The position numbers and the translations under genes were made by a program. The notes under the pieces were generated by a model. That model was not told the origin of the DNA. It saw nothing but the letters and a program-made list of their open reading frames with translations, and ran no database searches. From Candidatus Aminicenantota bacterium (GTDB lineage Bacteria; Acidobacteriota; Aminicenantia; Aminicenantales; UBA8522), in the NCBI GenBank assembly GCA_003524335.1, contig DQHV01000349.1, forward strand, positions 2,007 through 11,074: a stretch of 9,068 nt of DNA, written 5' to 3'. Numbering within the stretch: the stretch's first letter is position 1; each line of letters starts with the position of its first letter. Below are positions 1 through 5,336 of this stretch, one piece after another.

Positions 1-791
1 TCCTTGCCGAGCTCGACCGTCCGGCCGATCTCGTCGAAATCCTTCGTATCGAACGTGACCGGCCGAAAGGCTGATTCTCCGGCGGTTGCAGCCGCGAGAT
101 CGTCGGCTTCAGCCTCGGCCCCGGCCGCGGGCCCCGTGATGTATTCGATCGAGGGCTCTTCGTCCCCAGCCGCGACCGGCTGGGCCGCGGATTTGACGTA
201 TTCGACAGCCTCTTCTTCAGCGTCTTTCTTCGCTTCCTCGTCACGGACGATCGCGCCCGTGTCCTCTTTCTTGGCTATGTCTTCCTCGTCGATCCTCTCA
301 TCCTCTTCCTCTTTATCGTCTTCTTCCTCTTCGTCTTTGGTCTCTTTGGGCTCGTCGGCCGCCTCGCCCTTCCGGTCCGTCGCGGCCTTGACTTCGACCT
401 CGCCTGTCGGGGCCTTTTCCGCGTCGTCAGCGGCCGCGATCTCGTCGACGAGGATGACCTCCTCGGTGACGTCTTCGGCGTCCTCCCCGAGGTTCTCTTC
501 CACGACGAGCTCGTCGAGGGCCGTTTCCGCGGCCTCCTCCTTCAGCTCCTCTTCGAGCTCTTCGTCGAGGTCCTCGTCGAGGTCCTTGGCCGCGGCCGGA
601 CGCTTCTCGCCCTCGGGCTCTTCGACGGTATAATCCTTCTCCTCGACCTCGGCGTCGACGATCTTCTCGCCCGGGATCTCCTCGTCGACCTCGTCGTCCT
701 CGGGGAACAGGAGCTGGGTGCCGCAGTTGTTGCAGTACTTGTCGTTCTCGTCGATGATGGCGTGACAGTAGGGGCAGCGGGTGATGGCCAT
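1..791 (-). CDS. Zinc-ribbon protein with long acidic low-complexity tail (C-terminus off window)
   Basis: The frame is open from an ATG at 791-789 to the window's left edge (263 codons, no stop), so the C-terminus is missing. Residues 1-25 form a zinc ribbon with four Cys at 6, 9, 20 and 23 (CxxC-x10-CxxC). From about residue 30 onward the chain is dominated by Glu, Asp, Ala and Lys, with runs such as EEEEDDKEEEDE, and should be very acidic and largely disordered. The last visible stretch (FRPVTFDTKDFDEIGRTVELG) is more ordinary and may start a folded part. I do not recognise the family. A zinc ribbon on a disordered acidic arm suggests an adaptor or binding role, but that is inference. The start is supported by the ribbon and by a promoter placed almost directly on the ATG; there is no clear Shine-Dalgarno. 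It is divergent from the SDR gene. Confidence 0.75.
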   Translation of the reverse strand, partial: MAITRCPYCHAIIDENDKYCNNCGTQLLFPEDDEVDEEIPGEKIVDAEVEEKDYTVEEPEGEKRPAAAKDLDEDLDEELEEELKEEAAETALDELVVEENLGEDAEDVTEEVILVDEIAAADDAEKAPTGEVEVKAATDRKGEAADEPKETKDEEEEDDKEEEDERIDEEDIAKKEDTGAIVRDEEAKKDAEEEAVEYVKSAAQPVAAGDEEPSIEYITGPAAGAEAEADDLAAATAGESAFRPVTFDTKDFDEIGRTVELGK

Positions 792-798
792 TGCTTTT

Positions 799-827
799 AT
801 TATCACGGGGAAAGGGACCGATGTCAA
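799..827 (-). promoter_or_regulatory. Sigma70-type promoter of the zinc-ribbon gene, likely leaderless
   Basis: On the minus strand a perfect -35 TTGACA (827-822) is followed after exactly 17 bp by GATAAT (804-799). A start 6-7 bases past the -10 falls at about 792-793, one or two bases before the ATG at 791. The expected mRNA is therefore leaderless or nearly so, which fits the absence of a Shine-Dalgarno. Confidence 0.65.
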
Positions 828-856
828 TTGAAATGCAGGCCTTCTTCCCGTAGACT
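828..856 (+). promoter_or_regulatory. Putative sigma70-type promoter of the SDR gene
   Basis: TTGAAA (828-833), 17-bp spacer, TAGACT (851-856). The expected start is near 863, just before the Shine-Dalgarno GGAGGAGG at 864-871 and the ATG at 875. Its -35 box directly abuts the -35 box of the divergent promoter at 822-827. Confidence 0.45.
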
Positions 857-874
857 AGCGGCCGGAGGAGGCCG

Positions 875-1672
875 ATGCCGCAGATGACGTTCAAGACCGC
901 GTTGATCACCGGGGCCTCGGCCGGACTCGGGGCGGAATACGCCCGGCAATTGGCGGCCAAGGGGACGGATCTCGTCCTCGTCGCCCGAAGACGGGAGCGG
1001 CTGGACGCTCTGGCCGCGGAGCTCCGCGCCGCCCACGGGACGGCTGTGGACGTTTGGCCGGCCGACCTCGCGGTTCCGGGCGATATCGAGCGGATCGAGG
1101 CCGGGATCGCCGGTCACTCCACCCTCGACCTCCTCATCAACAACGCCGGTTTCGGCGGCCGGACGGGATTCGTCCGCGGCGAGACCGGGGATCACGTGAA
1201 CATGCTCCGGGTCCACGTCGACGCGACCGTCCGGCTGGCCAAGGCGGCCCTTTCCGGCATGATCGCCCGGGGACGCGGGGGGATCATCAACGTCGCCTCG
1301 GTGGCCGCGTTCTCCCCGTTCTCGGGAGCGATGTACAGCGGCACCAAGGCTTTCCTGGTGATGTTCTCGGAGAACCTCCAGGCGGAATTGAAGGACAAGG
1401 GCATCTTCGTCCAGGCCCTCTGCCCGGGGATGACCCATACGGAATTCCACGAAGTCGCGGCCATCGACAAGGCGATCGTCCCCAAGCCGTTCTGGATGAC
1501 GGGCGGAGAGGTCGTCCACATCTCGCTCAAGCGTCTCGGCCGCGGAACCGTCTGTATCCCCGGCTGGAAGAATAAAGCGGTCGCCTTTCTGATGCGCTGC
1601 CCGGTCACGGCCGCGGGCGTCCGCGTCGTCGGCCGGGCGAGCTTCGTCCGCAAAAAGGACGGCGGAAATTGA
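875..1672 (+). CDS. Short-chain dehydrogenase/reductase (SDR), classical type
   Basis: 265 residues, normal length for a classical SDR, which uses NAD(P)(H) to oxidise or reduce a carbonyl/alcohol on a small substrate in the cytoplasm. Visible motifs: the cofactor-binding TGASAGLG at 12-19, ARRRERL at 37-43 (basic residues after the second strand favour NADP(H)), the acidic ADL at 63-65, NNAG at 89-92, the catalytic Ser in NVASVAAF (Ser142), and YSGTK with Tyr154 and Lys158, followed by the CPGMTHTEF loop at 178-186. The position that usually holds the tetrad Asn appears to be His114 (LRVHVDATV). The start is fixed by a strong Shine-Dalgarno, GGAGGAGG at 864-871. The substrate cannot be read from sequence; the closest general resemblance is to the DltE/YdfG-like SDR group. 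It stands alone, with 181 bp to hicB. Confidence 0.92.
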   Translation: MPQMTFKTALITGASAGLGAEYARQLAAKGTDLVLVARRRERLDALAAELRAAHGTAVDVWPADLAVPGDIERIEAGIAGHSTLDLLINNAGFGGRTGFVRGETGDHVNMLRVHVDATVRLAKAALSGMIARGRGGIINVASVAAFSPFSGAMYSGTKAFLVMFSENLQAELKDKGIFVQALCPGMTHTEFHEVAAIDKAIVPKPFWMTGGEVVHISLKRLGRGTVCIPGWKNKAVAFLMRCPVTAAGVRVVGRASFVRKKDGGN

Positions 1673-1825
1673 CTCCGCTTTAGTCCGCTCCGACAGGGGG
1701 AAACCGCAAGCGTTACGCGGTGACCTGGAAGACCGAGTCGTGAGCCTGTCGCGGATCGCCTTCAGGATCTCGTGGAGCTCAAGTAAGATCTCAAACGAGG
1801 CCTCCCATTTTGGGCTCAAAGCGGG

Positions 1826-1850
1826 TATAATGAGGAGGCAAAGGAGGAGG
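1826..1850 (+). promoter_or_regulatory. -10 box and strong Shine-Dalgarno of hicBA
   Basis: A perfect TATAAT at 1826-1831 has no good -35 at normal spacing (TTGGGC at 1810-1815 is too close), so the promoter is weak or needs help. The expected start near 1838 leaves a ~16-base leader carrying AAGGAGGAGG at 1841-1850. That ribosome site places the hicB start at the ATG at 1854 rather than at upstream in-frame codons. Confidence 0.45.
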
Positions 1851-1853
1851 ACC

Positions 1854-2072
1854 ATGTTCTCCACTTATACGGCCAAATACACCAAGATCAAATCAGGCTA
1901 TATGGGCCAGCTCGTCGAATGGCCCGAGGTCGTGACCGAAGGGAAGACCCTCGAAGATTGCCGGGCCATGCTCCAGGACGCTCTCCGCGAAATGATCTTG
2001 GCCTATCGCCAGCAGAAGAAAGAGATCCCCGTGGGTGGCGCGCTTCTGGAACAGATCCCCGCTCAGATCTAG
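1854..2072 (+). CDS. hicB: HicB-family antitoxin (short form)
   Basis: 72 residues. The pattern is that of the HicB N-terminal fold (degenerate RNase H-like): a first strand (STYTAKYTKIKSG), GYMGQLVEWPEVVTEGKTLE with the family's aromatic-proline turn and 'T-x-G-x-T-x-E' step at about 28-34, then a helix (DCRAMLQDALREMILAYRQQ) and the closing IPVGG. HicB binds and masks the HicA RNase. Full-length HicB proteins also carry a C-terminal ribbon-helix-helix or HTH DNA-binding domain; this one stops before any such domain, so autoregulation by DNA binding is not evident. The ATG at 1854 is preferred over in-frame upstream starts because of AAGGAGG at 1841. The stop TAG (2070-2072) directly abuts the hicA ATG, implying translational coupling. 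Confidence 0.85.
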   Translation: MFSTYTAKYTKIKSGYMGQLVEWPEVVTEGKTLEDCRAMLQDALREMILAYRQQKKEIPVGGALLEQIPAQI

Positions 2073-2261
2073 ATGTCCGTCAAGCGGAGGGACCTCGTCC
2101 GTTACCTGGAAGAAAACGGCTTCGCCCTGCTTCGCGAGGGCAAGAGTCACTCGATCTATACCGACAAGAAGAAAACAATCCCCGTAAAGAGGCACAATAC
2201 CTTCGATCGGATAACGGCCAACGAACTTTGCAAGCAGGCCGGCCTAAGACCGAAATACTAA
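2073..2261 (+). CDS. hicA: HicA-family mRNA interferase toxin
   Basis: 62 residues, the usual size for HicA/YcfA, a small dsRBD-like RNase that cleaves mRNA when free of HicB. Visible: the N-terminal helix SVKRRDLVRYLEENGF, the strand ALLREGKSHSIYT with the expected catalytic His26 in the 'G-x-S-H' loop, a second strand (KKTIPVKRHN), and the C-terminal helix ANELCKQAGL typical of the family's end. The second His found in many HicA proteins ('SHH') is Ser here. The ATG starts the base after the hicB stop. Gene order is antitoxin first, the reverse of the E. coli hicAB arrangement but common elsewhere. The pair sits next to a tRNA gene, a frequent integration point. Confidence 0.87.
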   Translation: MSVKRRDLVRYLEENGFALLREGKSHSIYTDKKKTIPVKRHNTFDRITANELCKQAGLRPKY

Positions 2262-2336
2262 AGGCCTTTGCCTGAATGGCACCGGGAAGTTCACCCAGAG
2301 GCAGAGATCGCGTCTCCAATGCCATCGATGCTGAGA

Positions 2337-2364
2337 TTGACAACCCATTCGAATTCTATAAAAT
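2337..2364 (+). promoter_or_regulatory. Promoter of tRNA-Val
   Basis: TTGACA at 2337-2342, 16-bp spacer, TAAAAT at 2359-2364. The expected start is near 2371, about four bases before the mature tRNA 5' end at 2375. The 75 bp between hicA and this promoter hold nothing else I can identify. Confidence 0.65.
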
Positions 2365-2374
2365 ACTGACTGGC

Positions 2375-2449
2375 GGGCGATTAACTCAGCGGTAGAGTGC
2401 TACCTTCACACGGTAGAAGTCAGAGGTTCAAGTCCTCTATCGCCCACCA
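2375..2449 (+). tRNA. tRNA-Val, anticodon CAC, CCA encoded
   Basis: A complete cloverleaf can be drawn. Acceptor GGGCGAT (2375-2381) pairs with ATCGCCC (2439-2445); D-stem ACTC/GAGT (2384-2387 with 2395-2398), with GG at 2391-2392 in the loop; anticodon stem CTACC/GGTAG (2400-2404 with 2412-2416); loop TTCACAC with anticodon CAC at 2407-2409, reading GUG; T-stem AGAGG/CCTCT (2422-2426 with 2434-2438) with loop TTCAAGT; discriminator A2446 and a genomically encoded CCA at 2447-2449. It has its own promoter. The 3' half from the anticodon onward is repeated at 5237-5278 and, less perfectly, at 7959-7992, marking this gene as a probable attachment site. Confidence 0.95.
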
Positions 2450-2481
2450 TTCCCTTTTCCGGAAATGCTCGCGCTATTCTG

Positions 2482-2506
2482 ATCCCCCTGATCGCTCAGG
2501 GGGGAT
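2482..2506. terminator. GC-rich hairpin between tRNA-Val and the convergent kinase gene
   Basis: CCCCCTGA (2484-2491) pairs with TCAGGGGG (2496-2503) around a TCGC loop, extendable with one bulge to A2482/T2506. It lies 33 bases after the tRNA CCA and 12 bases beyond the kinase stop, so it could end both convergent transcripts. No clear T-run follows on either strand, so intrinsic termination is not assured. Confidence 0.5.
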
Positions 2507-2517
2507 GCTAATCGCCC

Positions 2518-5007
2518 TTATTTCTTATCGCCCACCGGAAGGTTCATCCGGCGCAGCAGGTCCTGGAAACGTTGGTTGTCAAACATGGAATCCCACCCAT
2601 AGCCGCGGGCCCGGACCCAGGGCACCGTCGACTCATGGGCCTTATAGGCGTCCTCCAGTTCTTGCAGAGCCTTGTCCTTGTCCCCGAGCGCCAGATAAAC
2701 CTGACCCACCAGATTGAAGCCCCGGGATGTCCCCCCCATCTTGGGCACGATCGTCAACGCCTGCTCCCGCTCCCCGGCCGCGAGGTAAGCCAAGGCTAAA
2801 AGTGGGTAGCCTCTCAGGGGTTCAAGCTCGATGAGACGCATGGCCGCGGCGATGGCCTCCTGGTGCATTCCCTTTCTTGAATAGGCGCGGCTCAAGATCT
2901 TGTAACTGGGCCAGAAATTCGGGTTCAACTCAATCGCTTTCTTGGCTTCGACGATTGCTTCGTCGGACCGGCCCGCGTAATTGTACAGATCCCCCAGCCA
3001 ACCGGTATTAAGCGCCCGAAGCGGGTCGAGATCGCGGGCTAGCTTGTGCTCGGCGATGGCTTCGTCGAGCCGGTCGAAGATGACCAGGTACCAGGCGTAG
3101 TGGTAGTGGGTCATGGCCAAACTGGGGTTCAGCGCCAGGGCGCGCCTGAAAAGCTCCTCAGCCTTGGCCCAGTCCCACTCGTAATAGAGAGCGACATCCG
3201 CCAGCGTGCCCACGGCCTCGGCCATTTCGGGGTCGAGCTTAAGGGCCTGCTCGGCGGCTGCTTTGGCGCGCGGGTAGGCATCGGCTTGCTCGGCGCCGCC
3301 ATGGCCGAGGGTGACGTACCCCTGAGCAAGACCGGCATAGGCGAGGGGTTCCGCGGGATCTATCTCCACGGCCTGGTGGAGATACCGCATGCCCTTCTCA
3401 AAGCTCTCGGGATTATTCTGCGACACGTAGAACATCCCTTTGAGATAGGCTTCGTAGACTTCGGGATTGACGGACCTGACAGAGGCCAGGCGGGTCTGCT
3501 CGGCGGGTAGCAACTTGAGCGCCAACGCCTTGGCCACGCTCTGCGCCACCTCGCTTTGCACAGCCCGGAAGCCCGAGAGGTCGAGCTCGTAGGTCCCGGC
3601 CCAAAGCTGTGTCTGGTCCCGCACCTGGATCAGTTCGGTGGTGATGCGGACGCGGTTCGCCTCGCGCTGCGCGCTGCCCTCCAGGACATATTCGACTCCC
3701 AGCTCACGGCCGATCTGGTCGATCGGCGTGTCGCCCTTTTTGTAGCGCACGACCGACGTGCGGGCGATAACGCTCAGGCTCTGCGGATGGAGGCGTCCGA
3801 GCTGGGTGATCATCTCCTGGGTGATGCCATCGTTGAGGTACTCCTGCTCGGGGTCTCCGGTGAGGTTGGCGAATGGAAGCACAGCCATCTTGATGGCCCG
3901 GGCAGAGGCGGCATGCGGTCCAAGAATTCGGTCCCGGACTCCTCCGACGTTGAAACCGAAGAGGACGAGGATGGCGACCAGAGCGGCGGGGAGAAGATAA
4001 GTCACTTTCAAACCGAATATCCTTCTCCTAACCCCTCGCCTGGCCTTGAGCGGCCTGAACCCTTCAGCGACGGCGGCGAGATCTTCTCGGAACTCCTCCA
4101 TAGTCTGGTAGCGGTCGGCCGGTTTCTTGGCCAGCGCCTGGCCGACGATCTGTTCCAGATCGGGTGCGGTGTCGGTCCGGACTTTCTTCAGGGATTCCGG
4201 CTCCTCATGGAGGATGGAGTAGATCACGGACTGGTCGTGTTCTCCCCGGAATGGAAGTTTGCCGGCAAGCATCTCGTAGAGGACGACCCCCAGCGACCAG
4301 ATGTCCGTCCGCTGGTCCAAGTCGCCGCCCCGGGCCTGCTCCGGAGACATATAGGCTACCGTGCCCAGTGTCGTCTGGCTCTTCGTGAGCGAGGAACCGC
4401 CTCGGAGTTTAGCCAGCCCGAAATCCATGACTTTGGCCTGGCCCTTTTCCGTGACCATGATATTGGCACTCTTGATGTCGCGGTGGATGATGCTCTTGCC
4501 ATGGGCATCCCCAAGGCCAGCGGCGATCTGGATGGCCGCGGCCAAGGCTTCTTCAGGCTTTAACGGCCCTTTCTTGAGCTTGTCCCGGAGTGTCTCCCCT
4601 TCCACGTACTCCATGGCGATGTAGGGACGCTCTTCGCTCTCGCCGACCTCGTGGATGACGCAGATGTTAGGGTGGGACAAGGCCGCGGCCGCCCGGGCTT
4701 CGATAAGGAACCTCTCCCTAAGTTCGGGAGAGTCCATCAGGTGGGGAGGAAGAAACTTAAGGGCCACGCAGCGTTGGAGCTGTAGGTCCTCGGCCTTGTA
4801 GACAATGCCCATTCCACCGTGGCCGATCTCCTCGATGATACGATATTTCCCGGCAATGAGCTTGTTCTTCGCTATGACCGCGAGAGGTGTCGCCAGGGTT
4901 TTCGTCAGGGAATCGGCCATCCGGGCGCCTGGCGTGAGCGGCACCCCACACTTCCCGCAGAAGTTCGTCGCGTCGGGGTTGTCAAACTGGCATCTCGAGC
5001 ATTTCAT
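2518..5007 (-). CDS. Zinc ribbon - Ser/Thr protein kinase - TM - TolB-like - TPR protein (kinase 1)
   Basis: 829 residues. A zinc ribbon has Cys 3, 6, 17, 20. The kinase domain (about 55-315) has all key residues: glycine loop IGHGGMGIVY 61-70, Lys84 in VALKF, Glu103 of helix C, HRDIKSAN 175-182 with catalytic Asp177, DFG 195-197, activation loop rich in Ser/Thr (SSLTKSQTTLGT), SPE 221-223. A basic stretch (RRGVRRR, 323-329) is followed by one hydrophobic helix at about 335-354, predicting a cytoplasmic kinase and an external sensor. Next comes a TolB-like domain (about 372-475: AVLPFANLTGDPEQEYLNDG, then ELGVEYVLEGSAQ), of the kind linked to TPRs in regulators and cyclases. TPR-like repeats fill 515-829, ending in the F-x-N-x-RFQDLLRRM motif usual at the end of such proteins. 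It should phosphorylate unknown proteins on Ser/Thr in response to a ligand or protein bound outside. Start: Shine-Dalgarno-like GGGTGAG and the conserved zinc ribbon. Confidence 0.93.
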   Translation of the reverse strand: MKCSRCQFDNPDATNFCGKCGVPLTPGARMADSLTKTLATPLAVIAKNKLIAGKYRIIEEIGHGGMGIVYKAEDLQLQRCVALKFLPPHLMDSPELRERFLIEARAAAALSHPNICVIHEVGESEERPYIAMEYVEGETLRDKLKKGPLKPEEALAAAIQIAAGLGDAHGKSIIHRDIKSANIMVTEKGQAKVMDFGLAKLRGGSSLTKSQTTLGTVAYMSPEQARGGDLDQRTDIWSLGVVLYEMLAGKLPFRGEHDQSVIYSILHEEPESLKKVRTDTAPDLEQIVGQALAKKPADRYQTMEEFREDLAAVAEGFRPLKARRGVRRRIFGLKVTYLLPAALVAILVLFGFNVGGVRDRILGPHAASARAIKMAVLPFANLTGDPEQEYLNDGITQEMITQLGRLHPQSLSVIARTSVVRYKKGDTPIDQIGRELGVEYVLEGSAQREANRVRITTELIQVRDQTQLWAGTYELDLSGFRAVQSEVAQSVAKALALKLLPAEQTRLASVRSVNPEVYEAYLKGMFYVSQNNPESFEKGMRYLHQAVEIDPAEPLAYAGLAQGYVTLGHGGAEQADAYPRAKAAAEQALKLDPEMAEAVGTLADVALYYEWDWAKAEELFRRALALNPSLAMTHYHYAWYLVIFDRLDEAIAEHKLARDLDPLRALNTGWLGDLYNYAGRSDEAIVEAKKAIELNPNFWPSYKILSRAYSRKGMHQEAIAAAMRLIELEPLRGYPLLALAYLAAGEREQALTIVPKMGGTSRGFNLVGQVYLALGDKDKALQELEDAYKAHESTVPWVRARGYGWDSMFDNQRFQDLLRRMNLPVGDKK
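2526..2536 (+). repeat. 11-bp copy of the tRNA-Val 3' terminus inside the kinase 1 C-terminal codons
   Basis: TATCGCCCACC here is identical to tRNA positions 2438-2448 and in the same orientation. It encodes part of the last residues of kinase 1 (PVGDK) on the other strand. A further ATCGCCC lies at 2511-2517. It could be a degenerate attachment core at the left end of the unit, or chance. Confidence 0.4.
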
Positions 5008-5034
5008 GACCAGCTCACCCTTGCCGATGACCGG

Positions 5035-5063
5035 ATATTAACACCGCTGGAACGGCCGGTCAA
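5035..5063 (-). promoter_or_regulatory. Extended -10 promoter of kinase 1
   Basis: On the minus strand: -35 TTGACC (5063-5058), 17-bp spacer, -10 TAATAT (5040-5035) preceded by the TGn of an extended -10. The expected start near 5028 gives a ~21-base leader with GGGTGAG before the ATG. The same boxes and spacing recur for kinase 2, which strengthens the call. Confidence 0.75.
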
Positions 5064-5084
5064 CCGCAATAGCCTTACCTATCG

Positions 5085-5106
5085 TTTGTGCCCAATTTGT
5101 GCCCAA
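5085..5106. promoter_or_regulatory. Tandem 11-bp direct repeat upstream of the kinase 1 promoter
   Basis: TTTGTGCCCAA occurs twice head to tail (5085-5095, 5096-5106), a period of about one helical turn. It is centred near -67 relative to the predicted start, a usual place for an activator, and is conserved upstream of kinase 2. Alternatively these could be arm-type recombinase sites of the presumed integrating element. I cannot name the binding protein. Confidence 0.55.
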
Positions 5107-5228
5107 AAGATGTCAGGAATATCAAAATGTATCTAAAGATATCGAACTCCATCGAAATCCTGGAGCATTTAAAAATGAGCTTTTTGCAGTGGAAGTCAAT
5201 TATTATCTTCATGTTAGCTTTTTTCGCC

Positions 5229-5278
5229 GCTTCCTACACACGGTAGAAGTCAGAGGTTCAAGTCCTCTATCGCCCACC
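5229..5278 (+). repeat. tRNA-Val 3' fragment, copy 1 (attR-like)
   Basis: 5237-5278 is identical to 2407-2448 of the intact tRNA (42 bp, from the first anticodon base to CC of the CCA); extending left to 5229 adds 8 bases with 2 mismatches. The 5' half of a tRNA (acceptor 5' strand, D-arm) is absent, so it cannot fold as a tRNA. The final A of the CCA is G here. Confidence 0.93.
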
Positions 5279-5336
5279 GTTTTCTTATCAACAAGTTGCA
5301 CAATCCCACGACCCGGCAGATCGCCTATTCCATCCC

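Larger units (their letters stand above)
2450..5278. mobile_element. Putative tRNA-Val-anchored unit 1 carrying one kinase gene
   Basis: The segment is bounded on the left by the intact tRNA-Val 3' end and on the right by a 42-bp exact copy of the same tRNA 3' half in direct orientation. This is the footprint that tyrosine-recombinase insertion into a tRNA gene leaves. It contains only the kinase 1 gene and its control region. No integrase or excisionase gene is visible, so it would be a non-autonomous element, a decayed one, or the product of duplication of an older island. Boundaries are inferred from the repeats. Confidence 0.45.
5024..5278. repeat. Conserved upstream block, copy 1 (partner 7738-7991)
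   Basis: This block aligns with 7738-7991 with essentially one single-base gap (between 5040 and 5085) up to the anticodon region of the tRNA fragment. It includes a 22-bp exact match at 5024-5045 (around the -10 and start site), another at 5139-5160, and the tRNA fragment at its right end; by eye roughly three quarters of bases agree elsewhere. The part between the tandem repeat and the tRNA fragment is AT-rich compared with the genes. It fills most of the 329-bp gap between kinases 1 and 2; the rest (5279-5336) shows nothing recognisable. Confidence 0.85.

Noticed and set aside
4..633. Ser-rich plus-strand open frame
   Set aside because: The Ser runs are the antisense reading of Glu/Asp codons in the acidic tail of the zinc-ribbon protein.
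1657..1686. Hairpin around the SDR stop codon as a terminator
   Set aside because: GCGGA/TCCGC gives only a 5-bp stem with the stop codon in the loop, extended weakly by GGAC/GTCC, and there is only a short T-run.
1740..1853. Upstream in-frame extension of hicB
   Set aside because: HicB homology begins at the ATG at 1854, which has a strong Shine-Dalgarno at 1841; the extension would span the TATAAT box and shows no conserved sequence.
824..1864. Minus-strand open frame of 346 codons covering the SDR gene
   Set aside because: It covers the SDR gene, whose motifs are complete on the plus strand, and its protein shows no family features; a high-GC shadow.
3556..4563. Plus-strand open frame of 335 codons opposite kinase 1
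   Set aside because: Antisense to a well-supported kinase-TPR gene, with no ribosome site or recognisable motif.
5229..5278. A second functional tRNA-Val gene
   Set aside because: Only the 3' half is present; the D-arm and the 5' acceptor strand are replaced by unrelated sequence. The same holds for 7942-7992.
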